A stretch of DNA of 64,000 bases from an uncultured Oscillospiraceae bacterium (GCA_902492895.1 CABUNG010000001.1:62001-126000), one strand, 5' to 3'. Positions 23,652-33,432 are shown, counted from the first letter of the stretch. The notes: generated by a model from the letters alone, not told the origin. Translations and numbers: made by a program.

Positions 23652-25031
23652 TTATTTGCTGTACTGGAATCCGACCGCCGTGGCGTCGCTGGAGGAGATC
23701 GGATGGTTGATGTTGATGGAAGCGGCTGAAACCACACCGGTAGCCGTGGCGCCCTTGTCGGACTTCAGCGTCAGGCTGACGCCCATGGGAGAGGCGGCGG
23801 TTTCAAAGGTTCCCTTTTCGGTGTAGCTCTCCTTGCCGTCCTTGGTGACCGTCAGGGTATAGGTGCCATCGGCGGCGAGGACCAAGGCAGAAGTGCAGTC
23901 CTTCGTGGCCTCATCGCTCGACGTACCGCTGAAGGTGCCCTGAATCCGGTCGGAATAGGAGGTGATTTCGGTGGCCATGGGCACATCGGGAGAAATGCGG
24001 AATTTCGCCTTGATGACATCGTTTTCAATCGTGCCGGACACGGCCGCAGCCCCTTCGGCGCTGCTCGTGAAAGTGATGGCCGTGCCGTCGACTGCAAAGG
24101 TGCCGGATTCGGTGTAATCCTTTTCACCCTCAATTTTGGCGGTATAGGTGTAGCCGCCCAGCTTGTCGAGCACCAGTGTGGTGTCCGCCGTCATCGAGGC
24201 GGGACCCATCGCCATCACTTTTTTCCCGGTGTAGGTACCCGCATATTCGCTGGTGGTTGCGGGCTTCAGTGTGACGTCTTTTTTCTCCTTGCCCTGGGCG
24301 GAGACGAGCATCTTGGTGGTGATCGTCTTATCCGCAGCGATGGCGCCCTCTTCGGCCGTTGTCTCGTCCTTGGCGGTCAGGGAGAGCTTCTGCCCGTCGA
24401 CGGCGAACGTGCCGGTCTGGGTGTAGGTCTGAGCCTGACCCATGACGGTGTAGGAGCTGACGAAGGTGTATTCCGCGCCGTAGGACAGGGTCAGGGTGTA
24501 GGAATAGGTCAGCGTGGCGTTCATCGCGGCGATGGTTTCCTCGTGGCTGCCCACGTAATCGCCCAGATAGTCCTTATACACCATGGCCTTGGCCGTGGGA
24601 TAGATCGGATTTTCGGCATCCTCGGTGTTGGGCGCGAAGCTGCTGGAGCCGTAGGGCAGCTTGGTGCTGAAGACCAGCTGCTTGCCGTTTACGGTAAAGG
24701 TCGCGGTCTTGGGGTTTTCCGTAGTAGAATCGCTGTACAGCAGCATGTAGGTGTCGCCGCTCTTGCCGATTTTGCCGCTGCCCTTATCCTGTCCGCCGGT
24801 GAGCTGGTTGCTCAGCTGGAAGGTGCCGTCCTCACCGATGTGCAGATAGATCTGCAGCGGCATGCCGAGGGGCGTGGCGTCGAGGATGTAGTCGGCCGCA
24901 ATATCTTTGGCCGCATCGTTGGCGGCTGTACCGGAAGAGGCCCCCGAGGAAGCGGGTTTCTTGTCGCAGCCTGTCAGGAATATCGCCAGAACCATGGTCA
25001 GGGCGCCGAGGGAAGCGAGAATTTTTTTCAT
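23652..25031 (-). CDS. Repeat-containing lipoprotein, unknown function
   Basis: The 459-residue product has a lipoprotein signal (LTGC, Cys at about 22) and then about four beta-rich repeats of 75-100 residues. Each ends in a similar phrase, such as TQTGTFAVDGQKLSLT, TESGTFAVDGTAITFT or TEKGTFETAASPMGVSLT. The pattern suggests small beta-barrels or beta-sandwiches exposed on the cell surface. The ATG at 25031 follows AAGGAGAG. I do not recognise a function. Confidence 0.8.
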   Translation of the reverse strand: MKKILASLGALTMVLAIFLTGCDKKPASSGASSGTAANDAAKDIAADYILDATPLGMPLQIYLHIGEDGTFQLSNQLTGGQDKGSGKIGKSGDTYMLLYSDSTTENPKTATFTVNGKQLVFSTKLPYGSSSFAPNTEDAENPIYPTAKAMVYKDYLGDYVGSHEETIAAMNATLTYSYTLTLSYGAEYTFVSSYTVMGQAQTYTQTGTFAVDGQKLSLTAKDETTAEEGAIAADKTITTKMLVSAQGKEKKDVTLKPATTSEYAGTYTGKKVMAMGPASMTADTTLVLDKLGGYTYTAKIEGEKDYTESGTFAVDGTAITFTSSAEGAAAVSGTIENDVIKAKFRISPDVPMATEITSYSDRIQGTFSGTSSDEATKDCTSALVLAADGTYTLTVTKDGKESYTEKGTFETAASPMGVSLTLKSDKGATATGVVSAASININHPISSSDATAVGFQYSK

Positions 25032-25098
25032 AGGGTTCGACTCTCCTTTATCCCTTTCGTATTCGGCCGGCCGGGGCCGGCGGGGAATGACTGACTCC

Positions 25099-25127
25099 AG
25101 TTTACCGCATTTGCGGGTGCGTGTCAA
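25099..25127 (-). promoter_or_regulatory. Promoter of the repeat lipoprotein gene
   Basis: On the minus strand a consensus TTGACA (25122-25127) and TAAACT (25099-25104) are 17 bases apart. Confidence 0.75.
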
Positions 25128-25221
25128 TGCTTTACCATGCCAAAGCGGCCTGAAAAAGAAGATTTCATACCCAACTGCAAGAAAAGGACAGCCGGAACGC
25201 AATTTTTCCCCGGGGATGGTC

Positions 25222-25251
25222 TGTACAAACCGGGGGCGGATGTGCTATGAT
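25222..25251 (+). promoter_or_regulatory. Promoter of the 25300-27883 unit
   Basis: TGTACA (25222-25227) and TATGAT (25246-25251) are 18 bases apart with a TGC extended -10 element. Confidence 0.55.
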
Positions 25252-25299
25252 AATACCAATCATCCGTTTAACGGACGAAAGGATCGGAGGTAAATCCCC

Positions 25300-25953
25300 A
25301 TGAAATCAGCGGAAAGCTTCTTTAATTGGGCGTTTCGGACCAGAGCCAATTCGGTTCTGAAGCTCTACAACGGTGAGATGGTCTCGCCTGAGAAAATGTT
25401 CCTCAGCTTCTGTTCTCACGACCCTGCATTCGTCTCCAACGGCCCGGCCGGCCTGAACGCCAGCATCAAGGGCATCGGCTTCCTGCCCAAGGATGAGTAT
25501 CTGGAAGAGACGCTCGAGGCGTATATCGAACATATCAAGACTTACGATAAGGAAGATAAGGAATACAGCAAGAGGGGCCTGGCTCTGCTGGTCAAATACA
25601 TGTACGGCGAGGAAGCGCAGAAGCGCGTCGATTTCACCAAGGTCGGCAGCCTGGAAATGGCGAAGAAGCACAGCTACACCAACTATAAGGTGAATCCCGA
25701 AGCCACCCTGATCTTCTACCAGCCTCCGGCCATTTCCTATGAGCTGCGGGGCAAGATGGAGATCTACGACGAGTGCGACAGCGGCAAGCGGGAGATTTAC
25801 CAGCAGTTCATCAACGCGCAGCACGACGTGTATCATGCGCCCGATATGAGCCGCTGGCTCACCCGGCCGGCCTACATATTCCGGATCGAAGAAGTGTACG
25901 ACAACTGCGTGACGCCGGAGGGTTTCGGCAACAAAATGCTGTATCCTTACTGA
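25300..25953 (+). CDS. Conserved-looking protein, possibly a PNPOx-like split barrel
   Basis: The 217-residue soluble protein has no signal peptide. The central part (YTNYKVNPEATLIFYQPP, then SYELRGKMEIYDE) followed by a C-terminal QQFINAQHDVYH and RPAYIFRIEEVYDN resembles the split-barrel flavoprotein fold related to pyridoxamine phosphate oxidase, but this is a weak match by eye. GGATCGGAGG precedes the ATG. It is 25 bases before the peptide-binding lipoprotein gene, so both probably share one transcript. Confidence 0.6.
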   Translation: MKSAESFFNWAFRTRANSVLKLYNGEMVSPEKMFLSFCSHDPAFVSNGPAGLNASIKGIGFLPKDEYLEETLEAYIEHIKTYDKEDKEYSKRGLALLVKYMYGEEAQKRVDFTKVGSLEMAKKHSYTNYKVNPEATLIFYQPPAISYELRGKMEIYDECDSGKREIYQQFINAQHDVYHAPDMSRWLTRPAYIFRIEEVYDNCVTPEGFGNKMLYPY

Positions 25954-25978
25954 TGAGCAAAGGACACGCGGACAGCTT

Positions 25979-27883
25979 ATGAAAAAACTTCAGCGGACAA
26001 TCAAAAAAGGCGCCGCGCGACGGGGGGCGGCCGGCCTGATGGCCGGCCTTCTTCTCGTGTGCGCGGGGCTTTTGCCGGGCTGCGCAGGCGGCACGGTGGA
26101 ACGGCGGGGGGATACCTCCTCCACGCTCTATATCGGCGAGGTGGGGGCGGCGTTTCCCGCATCCTACATGCCCTGGCTTTCCCGCGACGGCGTGGCGCCG
26201 ACCATATCCAGTATGGTGTATTCCACCCTGTTCGATTACGACGAAAATACGGGCGTTTACAGGCCGCGCCTGGCTCTGTCCTGGTGCTATATCGACAAAG
26301 AAGGGCAGCCCATCGTCACCCCCGACGGCGGGATCGATTACGATCGGCTCGAAGAGGTTTACGGGGGAAGCGACACCTCGTTTCTCCCCATCCGGTTCGA
26401 ACTGAATCCCGACGCGACCTGGAGCGACGGGGTGCCGGTCACGGCGGAGGACATCTATTTCACCTTCGACCTCGCGGCCGACCAGACCCGGTCCAACCAC
26501 GCGGGGGCTCTCGCGTGGGTAAACGATCTCCTGCATAAATACGACAGCAAAACCGGCCGCATGACGCGGCAGGGCATCTATACCTATGCCCACGGCGCCA
26601 ACGAGGCGGGATATGCCATATCGGAGGACGAAAAGGACCATGTGTTCTATTTTGAAGTGAACAAGGTGCTCGGGGCGATCACGCCGCTGGTTTCCACCGT
26701 GCTCATTCTGCCGGAACACGTCTACGGGCCGATCGTCTCCAAAGAGAATCCGCTGAACAATACCAGCCCCACCGATGCGCTTGCTTACGCCTATCAGCAT
26801 CCGATCGGCTGCGGGGCCTATACCCTCGATGCGGACCGCACGAATTCCCAGGAAATTGTACTTCGCCGCCGGGAGGATTTTTACCTGCACGGGGCGGACG
26901 GCGGCGATCTTTACACGGTCGACACCCTCCGGTTTATTCTCTATCAAGATATCAACGTGGCCATCTACGCCCTGAAAAAGGGGCATATCGACGTGCTGGA
27001 CAGTTCGGTCAGTCCGAACTACGCCACTTTGTTTGAAGAGGAAAAGGATGTCGCGCTTTTGTCGGCGCCCGGGCTGTTCGTCCAGACGCTGGTGCTCAAC
27101 GTGAACCCGCCGAAGGACCAGATGAACAAGACCCGCGAAATCCTCACCGATGTGCGGGTGCGGGAAGCGATCGCCTTGGCCGTGAATCAGGCGGAGCTGA
27201 TCGAGAACGTGCTGAACGGTTCGGGGGCCTCTGTTTCCGCGGGCCTGATCCTGAAAAGCATGCCGGAGCTCTACAACCCCGACGCCGATATCCTCGCGGG
27301 GGACGCGGGAGAAAAGCTCACGCGGGCCAACGAAATCCTGGATGAACTTTACCCGGATAAGGACGCGTCCGGCTACCGAATCACCGCCGGGGGAACCCGT
27401 CTCTCGTTCCAGATCCTCGGCTCGCCCGGGGAGCAGGAGGTCATCGGCTTCCTGCAGGTGCTGCTTCAGAAGATCGGGGTGGAGGTCAAATTCGCCGCCA
27501 AGGGCAGCTCGCCCGAAACGACCTATCTCTACGGCGGCAACTTCGACATGACCATTCAGGGCGTCACCTTCTCCCTCTCGAACATCGATATCATGTATAA
27601 TTCCCATTTCAGCAACCTGAACCGCTCCTCCAATTACGGCCGGCTGCAGGTGCCCGCTATCACGGAGCAGATCGACGTGATGCGCAAGGCCATCGATCTC
27701 AAGGAAAAATACCAGGCCGTCAAGGATGTTCAAATTCTCACGGCCGAGCAGTACTATAAAATCCCCCTCTACAGCGCCGACGTCCTTTCCGTCGCCCGGA
27801 CCGACCGGTTCGAGGGATGGACGGCGGGAGCGGGGGAGACCGCTTTTAACTTGACGTCGCTCCAGAACCTGCGCCGCGTCTGA
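25979..27883 (+). CDS. Oligopeptide-type ABC transporter substrate-binding lipoprotein
   Basis: The 634-residue lipoprotein (signal ending LLPGC) belongs to substrate-binding family 5, which captures peptides or nickel outside the cell. Recognisable parts are WLSRDGVAPTISSMVYSTLF, FELNPDATWSDGVPVTAEDI, HPIGCGAYTL and, later, DVRVREAIALAVNQAELIE. It heads a complete transporter set of two permeases and two ATPases. The peptide specificity cannot be read. Confidence 0.9.
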   Translation: MKKLQRTIKKGAARRGAAGLMAGLLLVCAGLLPGCAGGTVERRGDTSSTLYIGEVGAAFPASYMPWLSRDGVAPTISSMVYSTLFDYDENTGVYRPRLALSWCYIDKEGQPIVTPDGGIDYDRLEEVYGGSDTSFLPIRFELNPDATWSDGVPVTAEDIYFTFDLAADQTRSNHAGALAWVNDLLHKYDSKTGRMTRQGIYTYAHGANEAGYAISEDEKDHVFYFEVNKVLGAITPLVSTVLILPEHVYGPIVSKENPLNNTSPTDALAYAYQHPIGCGAYTLDADRTNSQEIVLRRREDFYLHGADGGDLYTVDTLRFILYQDINVAIYALKKGHIDVLDSSVSPNYATLFEEEKDVALLSAPGLFVQTLVLNVNPPKDQMNKTREILTDVRVREAIALAVNQAELIENVLNGSGASVSAGLILKSMPELYNPDADILAGDAGEKLTRANEILDELYPDKDASGYRITAGGTRLSFQILGSPGEQEVIGFLQVLLQKIGVEVKFAAKGSSPETTYLYGGNFDMTIQGVTFSLSNIDIMYNSHFSNLNRSSNYGRLQVPAITEQIDVMRKAIDLKEKYQAVKDVQILTAEQYYKIPLYSADVLSVARTDRFEGWTAGAGETAFNLTSLQNLRRV

Positions 27884-27947
27884 CCGGCGCAAAGTTTTCA
27901 TTCCTCCGGCCGCGATCGGTTCCGCCGGGACAGAAACGAGGTCCGCC

Positions 27948-28949
27948 ATGCAGAAGAGCTATGTGATCAAGCGCATTCTCTACACCATTTTCATATTCTT
28001 CATCGTGGTGACGCTGAATTTCTTCATCCCCCGCATCGGGGTGGAGGATCCGGCGCAGCGGTACTATCCGCCTCAGGGCAACATGAGCGATATCGAGTAC
28101 GATATCGTCAAGCAGCTCACCAGAGAGCAGTACGGCTTCGACGTCTCCACCTTCCAGCAGTATCTGCGATATGTGAACAATCTGCTGCACGGGGATCTCG
28201 GGACCTCGTTCCAGGCGGGCTCACCCAAGGTTGCGGACCTGATCGCCGAGCGGCTTCCCTGGACGCTGGTGCTCTCGGTGAGCACCCTGTGCATCGGTCT
28301 GTTCTGCGGGCTGCTCATCGGCTCCTATGCCGCGTGGAAACGGGGACGGCGGGTGGATACCATGCTGCTCAACGCCTCCACCGTCACCACCGCCCTGCCC
28401 GCGTTTTTCATCGCCCTGCTGCTGTCGCTGTATCTCGGGTTCGAATGGGAGCTGTTCCCGGCCTACACCGACCCCAACATGGCGGCTTCCTTTGACTGGA
28501 GCCCCCGGGCCATATCGCTGGTCATGGCATCGGCGGCGCTGCCCGTCATCTCCATGAGCATCGGTAGCATCGTCAGCTACGCTCAAAACACCCGGAACAG
28601 CGTCATTGCGGTGTCGGGGGAGGACTTCATCCTCACGGCTCGGGCTAAGGGCCTGCCGACGCGGCAGGTGCTCTATAAACACACCCTGCGCAACGCCATG
28701 CTGCCCATCGTCACCAACCTCGGCATGAGCGTCAGCGGCCTGATCGGCGGGTCGGTGGTTATCGAGCAGATTTTCAACTGGAACGGCATGGGCACCCTGT
28801 TCCTCAACGCCAACAACACCAACGACTACCCGCTGATGATGGGCATCATGCTCTTCCTCTCCTTCTTCGCCCTGGTGGCGAATCTGGTGACGGATCTGTG
28901 CTACTGCCTGCTCGATCCGCGGGTCACGGTAGGGGGGGCGCGCCGATGA
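27948..28949 (+). CDS. oppB: Oligopeptide ABC transporter permease, OppB-like
   Basis: The 333-residue permease has six hydrophobic segments and the binding-protein-dependent transport motif DFILTARAKGLPTRQVLYKH, which contacts the ATPase. The N-terminus (YVIKRILYTIFIFFIVVTLNF) and the end (LCYCLLDPRV) are typical of OppB/DppB. Its stop overlaps the next start by four bases (ATGA). Confidence 0.93.
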   Translation: MQKSYVIKRILYTIFIFFIVVTLNFFIPRIGVEDPAQRYYPPQGNMSDIEYDIVKQLTREQYGFDVSTFQQYLRYVNNLLHGDLGTSFQAGSPKVADLIAERLPWTLVLSVSTLCIGLFCGLLIGSYAAWKRGRRVDTMLLNASTVTTALPAFFIALLLSLYLGFEWELFPAYTDPNMAASFDWSPRAISLVMASAALPVISMSIGSIVSYAQNTRNSVIAVSGEDFILTARAKGLPTRQVLYKHTLRNAMLPIVTNLGMSVSGLIGGSVVIEQIFNWNGMGTLFLNANNTNDYPLMMGIMLFLSFFALVANLVTDLCYCLLDPRVTVGGARR

Positions 28950-29977
28950 ATGCCAAACGCTTTTTCAGTCGCCTCGGCACCTCGCTGCTCGATTCTCTCA
29001 AGGGTGCGGGACGGTTCATCGCGAAGCTCTGGAAACATCCGAAGGGCCGGGTCGGTCTGATCATTGCGGGTTTCCTCGTGATTCTGGCCGTGTTTGCCCC
29101 CCTGATTGCGCCCTACGATCCGTATGACGTGACCCAGAGGGCGGAAAAGGGGCTGGCCCCCTGCCTCGCCCATCCGCTCGGCACCACCATCACGACCGGG
29201 CAGGATATCCTCAGCATGCTCATCTACGGCACCCGGGTTTCCCTGGTGGTCGGGGTGGTTACCGGGCTGTGCACGGCCTTTCTGGGGGCGCTGATGGGGG
29301 TTCTCACCGGGTATCTCGGCGGAATCGTCGATATGCTGGTGATGCGGGTCGTGGACATTATGCTGGTCATCCCGACCCTGCCGCTGACCATCGTGCTCAC
29401 CAACCTCTTCGGCAAGAGCTACTTCATGATCATCTTCATCTTCACCATATTCGGCTGGACGGGGCTCGCCCGGGTGGTGCGCTCCCAGGTGCTGGTGCTC
29501 AAAAACAGCAACTACGTCAAGGCGGCCGAGCTCGCGGGCGCCCGGCGGGGGCACATCATGTTCCGGCATATCCTGCCCGGGGTGTCCCACCTGCTCATCA
29601 TGAGCACCGCGCTGACCAGCGCCGGCATCATGGTGGCCGAGGCGGGGCTCTCCTTCCTCGGCCTCGGCGACCCGACGGCCATCAGCTGGGGCAAGATGCT
29701 CGCTGATGCCCAGAGCGGCGGCGCGCTCCTGTTCGGCCACTGGTGGTGGATTCTGGCCCCCGGCATCGGGATTTTCCTCTCGGTGTTCTCGTTCATGCGG
29801 ATTGGCCTCGCGATGGAGGAGATTTTCAATCCCCGCATGAAACGGACCAGCGGCCTGCACAAGCTGTTCAAAACCCTCAACAACACCTATTTCGACGAGG
29901 TGTTCGACTCGATGGATGAACCGGCGGCAAAGCCGGAGCCGGTTTTGGAAAAGGAACCGGCCGAAGCCGGGGTGTAG
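28946..29977 (+). CDS. oppC: Oligopeptide ABC transporter permease, OppC-like
   Basis: The 343-residue partner permease has the OppC-style N-terminal part (FLVILAVFAPLIAPYDPYDV, then HPLGTT) and the coupling motif NYVKAAELAGARRGHIMFRH. The start is ATG at 28946, coupled to the previous stop. The C-terminal 45 residues are a hydrophilic, Glu/Pro-rich tail not usual in OppC. Confidence 0.93.
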   Translation: MNAKRFFSRLGTSLLDSLKGAGRFIAKLWKHPKGRVGLIIAGFLVILAVFAPLIAPYDPYDVTQRAEKGLAPCLAHPLGTTITTGQDILSMLIYGTRVSLVVGVVTGLCTAFLGALMGVLTGYLGGIVDMLVMRVVDIMLVIPTLPLTIVLTNLFGKSYFMIIFIFTIFGWTGLARVVRSQVLVLKNSNYVKAAELAGARRGHIMFRHILPGVSHLLIMSTALTSAGIMVAEAGLSFLGLGDPTAISWGKMLADAQSGGALLFGHWWWILAPGIGIFLSVFSFMRIGLAMEEIFNPRMKRTSGLHKLFKTLNNTYFDEVFDSMDEPAAKPEPVLEKEPAEAGV

Positions 29978-30017
29978 CCCCGGCGCCTATCCCGGTCACA
30001 GAAAGGCGGAGCCGGCC

Positions 30018-31004
30018 ATGACAGACAAGACCGCGCTGGCGGTGGACAATTTAAAAGTGATTTTTCCGGGTCCGGCCGGTGTGGTCCGGGCGGTGGAAGG
30101 GGTCAGCCTGCAGGTGCGGGAGGGCGAGTGCGCCGCCATCGTCGGCGAGAGCGGCAGCGGCAAAAGCGTGACGAGCCTCGCCGTCATGAAGCTGCTCGAT
30201 ACCCCGCCGGCCGTCATCCGGGCCGACCGCCTGGAGTTCGAGGGCCGGGATCTGCTCCCCCTGTCCGAGCGGGAGATGCAGGACATCCGGGGCCGCGAGA
30301 TGGCGATGATTTTCCAGGATGCCCTGACCGCACTCAACCCCGTTATGACGGTCGGCCGGCAGCTCGACGAGGTTTTCCGCCGCCACCGGCATATGAGCCG
30401 GAAGGAAGCGAGGCAGGCTTCCATCGAAGCGCTGCGCTTAGTCGGCGTCCCTTCGCCCGAACGGCGGTACGGGGATTTCCCGCATGAGCTCAGTGGCGGT
30501 ATGCGCCAGCGGGTGCTCATCGCCATGGCCTTTGCCTGCGATCCCAAGCTGATCATTGCCGACGAGCCGACCACGGCACTGGATGTGACCATCCAAGCCC
30601 AGGTGCTCGACGTGCTTAAGAAACTGCAGCGGGAGCAGGGTACCTCCCTGATTCTCATTACCCACGATTTGAGCGTGGTCGCCCACATGGCCGATACGGT
30701 GTATGTGATGTACTGCGGCCGGATCGTGGAAAAGGCGCCCCTGCGCGACCTGTTCCATCATCCGCTGCATCCCTATACCCGCGGCCTCCTCGCCGCGGTG
30801 CCCAGCCTGACGGAGGAACGGCGCCGCTTTATCCAGATTCCCGATGCGGTGCCGAGTCCCCTGCACAAGCCTGCGGGGTGCACCTTCCATCCCCGCTGTA
30901 CCCTTTGCACGCAGGAGTGCCGGGAGAAGCTCCCACCCCTGACGGATGCCGGGGATGGCCGGCAGGTCCGCTGCTGGCATCCGGGCGGTTGGACGGAGGA
31001 CTGA
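30018..31004 (+). CDS. oppD: Oligopeptide ABC transporter ATPase, OppD-like
   Basis: The 328-residue ATPase shows Walker A GESGSGKS, signature ELSGGMRQRVLIAMA, Walker B LIIADEPTTALDV and the oligopeptide-type C-terminal extension with CTFHPRCTLCTQEC, a Cys cluster that can bind a 4Fe-4S centre in related proteins. It pairs with the OppF-like gene 30 bases downstream. Confidence 0.94.
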   Translation: MTDKTALAVDNLKVIFPGPAGVVRAVEGVSLQVREGECAAIVGESGSGKSVTSLAVMKLLDTPPAVIRADRLEFEGRDLLPLSEREMQDIRGREMAMIFQDALTALNPVMTVGRQLDEVFRRHRHMSRKEARQASIEALRLVGVPSPERRYGDFPHELSGGMRQRVLIAMAFACDPKLIIADEPTTALDVTIQAQVLDVLKKLQREQGTSLILITHDLSVVAHMADTVYVMYCGRIVEKAPLRDLFHHPLHPYTRGLLAAVPSLTEERRRFIQIPDAVPSPLHKPAGCTFHPRCTLCTQECREKLPPLTDAGDGRQVRCWHPGGWTED

Positions 31005-31034
31005 CGCCGACCCTTTGAAAAGGATGGTACGGAC

Positions 31035-32054
31035 ATGAATGAACCGCGGAAACAGACCGGCGCTCCGCTGGTGCGGGTGGAGGACCTGAGCGTCCACTTC
31101 CCCGTCCGGGGCGGGGTGCCGTTTGGAAAAAAGAAGAAGGTAAGGGCGGTCTCCCATGTCTCCCTCTGCATACCGAAGGGGGAGACGTTCGGCCTGGTGG
31201 GAGAATCCGGCTGCGGCAAGAGCACCCTCGCGAATGCCATTTTGGGCATGGTAAAGCCTACCGACGGCCATGTGTATTTTCGGGATCAGGATGTGCACGC
31301 CCTGCCGGCCCGCGGCCTGCGGGAGCTGCGCCGCGGGATGCAGATGATCTTCCAGGATCCGTTCTCCTCCCTCAATCCCCGCTTCGACGTTTACCGCATC
31401 GTATCTGAGCCCATGCTCATCCGGGGCGGATATACCAAGGCGGAGATGGAAGCGCGGGTGATCGAGCTGCTGGATCTGGTCGGCCTGTCGGCGGAGGATC
31501 TCCATCGGTTTCCTTCGGATTTTTCGGGGGGACAGAGGCAGCGCATCGGCATTGCCCGGGCCATTTCGCTGAATCCCGAATTTTTAGTCTGTGACGAGCC
31601 CGTGTCCGCCCTGGACGTGTCGGTTCACGCGCAGATTCTCAACCTGCTCGCCGACTTGCAGCAGAAGCTCGGCATGACCTATCTGTTCATCTCCCACAAC
31701 CTGGCGGTGGTGAAAGATATTTGCCCGTCGGTGGCGGTGATGTACCTCGGTTCGGTGATGGAAACCGGGGATACCCGGACGATTTTCGACAATCCCCTGC
31801 ATCCCTATACCCAGTCTCTGCTCTCGGCGGTGCTGGATGTGGATGTGGACAATAAACGGGAGCGGATGATTCTGAAGGGGGAAATCCCCAGCCCCATCGA
31901 CGTGCCGCCGGGGTGCCCGTTCTGCACCCGCTGCCCGAAGGCGGGGCCCCTCTGCTCCAAAGAACGGCCCGAGCTGACGCTGGCGGAACCCGGCCATTTC
32001 GTTTCCTGCCATTTGGCGGCGGGAAAGAACGTCGGGAGTCCCGCAGAGCCCTGA
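31035..32054 (+). CDS. oppF: Oligopeptide ABC transporter ATPase, OppF-like
   Basis: The 339-residue ATPase has Walker A GESGCGKST, signature DFSGGQRQRIGIARA and Walker B FLVCDEPVSALDV. Its C-terminal extension (GCPFCTRCPKAGPLC) matches the OppF/DppF type. It completes the five-gene transporter. Confidence 0.94.
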   Translation: MNEPRKQTGAPLVRVEDLSVHFPVRGGVPFGKKKKVRAVSHVSLCIPKGETFGLVGESGCGKSTLANAILGMVKPTDGHVYFRDQDVHALPARGLRELRRGMQMIFQDPFSSLNPRFDVYRIVSEPMLIRGGYTKAEMEARVIELLDLVGLSAEDLHRFPSDFSGGQRQRIGIARAISLNPEFLVCDEPVSALDVSVHAQILNLLADLQQKLGMTYLFISHNLAVVKDICPSVAVMYLGSVMETGDTRTIFDNPLHPYTQSLLSAVLDVDVDNKRERMILKGEIPSPIDVPPGCPFCTRCPKAGPLCSKERPELTLAEPGHFVSCHLAAGKNVGSPAEP

Positions 32055-32075
32055 TGCGGCATCAAGGACGACAAA

Positions 32076-33281
32076 GTGAGGATGGAAGACGTGGAACAGT
32101 TTGATCGGCGGATTGACCGGACCGGGACCAATTCCTTGAAATACGATTTCAAGGAGGAAAACGGAATGCCCGACGATGTGATCCCCATGTGGGTCGCGGA
32201 CATGGACTTTCGGGTGCCTGTCCCGGTGATCGAGGCGGTGAAAGCCGCGGCGGAGCATGGGATATTCGGATACAGCGAAACCGGGGCCGGGTATTTTGAG
32301 GCGCTGCGCCGCTGGTTTTCGGCCCATTACGGATGGGAGGTCCGGCCGGATTGGCTGATTAAAACCCCGGGGGTGGTGTATGCCCTTGCGGCGTCGGTGC
32401 GGGCCTTTACCCGGCCGGGGGACGGCGTGCTGATCCAGCAGCCGGTCTATTATCCCTTTGCCCAGGTGGTGGAGGACAACGGACGGCGCCTGTGCAACTG
32501 CCCGCTGCTTTACGAAAACGGCCGCTACCGGATGGATTTCGCGGCCCTGGAAGAAACGATTGCCCGGGAAAAGATTACCCTGACCCTGCTCTGCAATCCC
32601 CACAATCCGGTCGGCCGGGTATGGACGGACGAGGAGCTGCTCACCTTCGGGAATATCTGCCTGCGGCACGGCGTACGGATTGTCTCGGATGAAATTCACG
32701 CGGATTTCACCTTTGACGGCCGGCGGCATCGGCCGATCGCGAGCCTTTCCCCGGCATTGGCGGAACAGACCGTCACCTGCACCGCCCCGAGCAAAACCTT
32801 CAATCTGGCGGGGCTTCAGATCTCCAACATCTGGATTCCCGGAGACGAGATGCGGCAGGCCTTCCGGCGGGAGATGGCCGCGTCGGGGATAGAACTTCTC
32901 AATACACTGGGGCTGGTCGCCGCGCAGGCGGCGTATGAGAAGGGGGAGACCTGGCTTTCGGAGGTCAAGGCCTACATCACCCGCAATCGGGATCTGTTCC
33001 GGGATTATCTTCAGACGTATCTGCCTCACGCACGACTGGTGGAGCCGGAAGGCACCTACCTGCTGTGGGTGGATTTCCGGGCTTACGGCCTGAGTCATGA
33101 CGACCTGACCTGCCGCATCGTGGACAGAGCCCGCCTTTGGCTGGACGACGGCTCGATTTTCGGCCCGGCGGGGGATGGATTCCAGCGGTTCAATATCGCC
33201 TGTCCCCGTTCGGTTCTGCAGGAGGCGCTCGACCGGCTGGGCGCGGCATTCCGGGAGCTGGAGACGGCCTGTACGGCCTAA
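32076..33281 (+). CDS. MalY/PatB-type PLP-dependent C-S lyase (aminotransferase class I fold)
   Basis: The 401-residue enzyme fits the cystathionine beta-lyase/MalY family: PMWVADMDF near residue 40, NPHNPVGRVWT, VSDEIHADF and the PLP lysine in APSKTFNLAGLQ (Lys240). Such enzymes release ammonia, pyruvate and a thiol from cystathionine or cysteine conjugates. The start is GTG at 32076 after AAGGA; an ATG two codons on is the alternative. It is 21 bases behind oppF, so the lyase may process imported sulfur-containing peptides or amino acids. Confidence 0.91.
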   Translation: MRMEDVEQFDRRIDRTGTNSLKYDFKEENGMPDDVIPMWVADMDFRVPVPVIEAVKAAAEHGIFGYSETGAGYFEALRRWFSAHYGWEVRPDWLIKTPGVVYALAASVRAFTRPGDGVLIQQPVYYPFAQVVEDNGRRLCNCPLLYENGRYRMDFAALEETIAREKITLTLLCNPHNPVGRVWTDEELLTFGNICLRHGVRIVSDEIHADFTFDGRRHRPIASLSPALAEQTVTCTAPSKTFNLAGLQISNIWIPGDEMRQAFRREMAASGIELLNTLGLVAAQAAYEKGETWLSEVKAYITRNRDLFRDYLQTYLPHARLVEPEGTYLLWVDFRAYGLSHDDLTCRIVDRARLWLDDGSIFGPAGDGFQRFNIACPRSVLQEALDRLGAAFRELETACTA

Positions 33282-33290
33282 AAGGATAAA

Positions 33291-33326
33291 ACGCGGGCGG
33301 CACGGTTGTGCCCCCGCGTGCAGTTT
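33291..33326 (+). terminator. Terminator after the C-S lyase gene
   Basis: ACGCGGG (33291-33297) pairs with CCCGCGT (33313-33319) and the inner GGCAC with GTGCC; CAGTTTTG follows. Confidence 0.5.
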
Positions 33327-33398
33327 TGAAAAAGTGGAGATGCCGGAAAACGGCGAGGAAAACAGCAGGGCGCCCGGTGTCCTGCCCCTAACGCTAAT

Positions 33399-33432
33399 AA
33401 AAGTGCCTGCATATCGGTATGCAGGCACTTTT
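33399..33432. terminator. Bidirectional terminator between convergent genes
   Basis: A perfect 15-bp stem (33399-33413 with 33418-33432) with loop TCGG has A/T-rich edges that give T-runs in both directions. Confidence 0.8.

Noticed and set aside
25859..27949. A 696-codon minus-strand open frame opposite the peptide-binding gene
   Set aside because: It is antisense to a clear lipoprotein gene and shows no family features.
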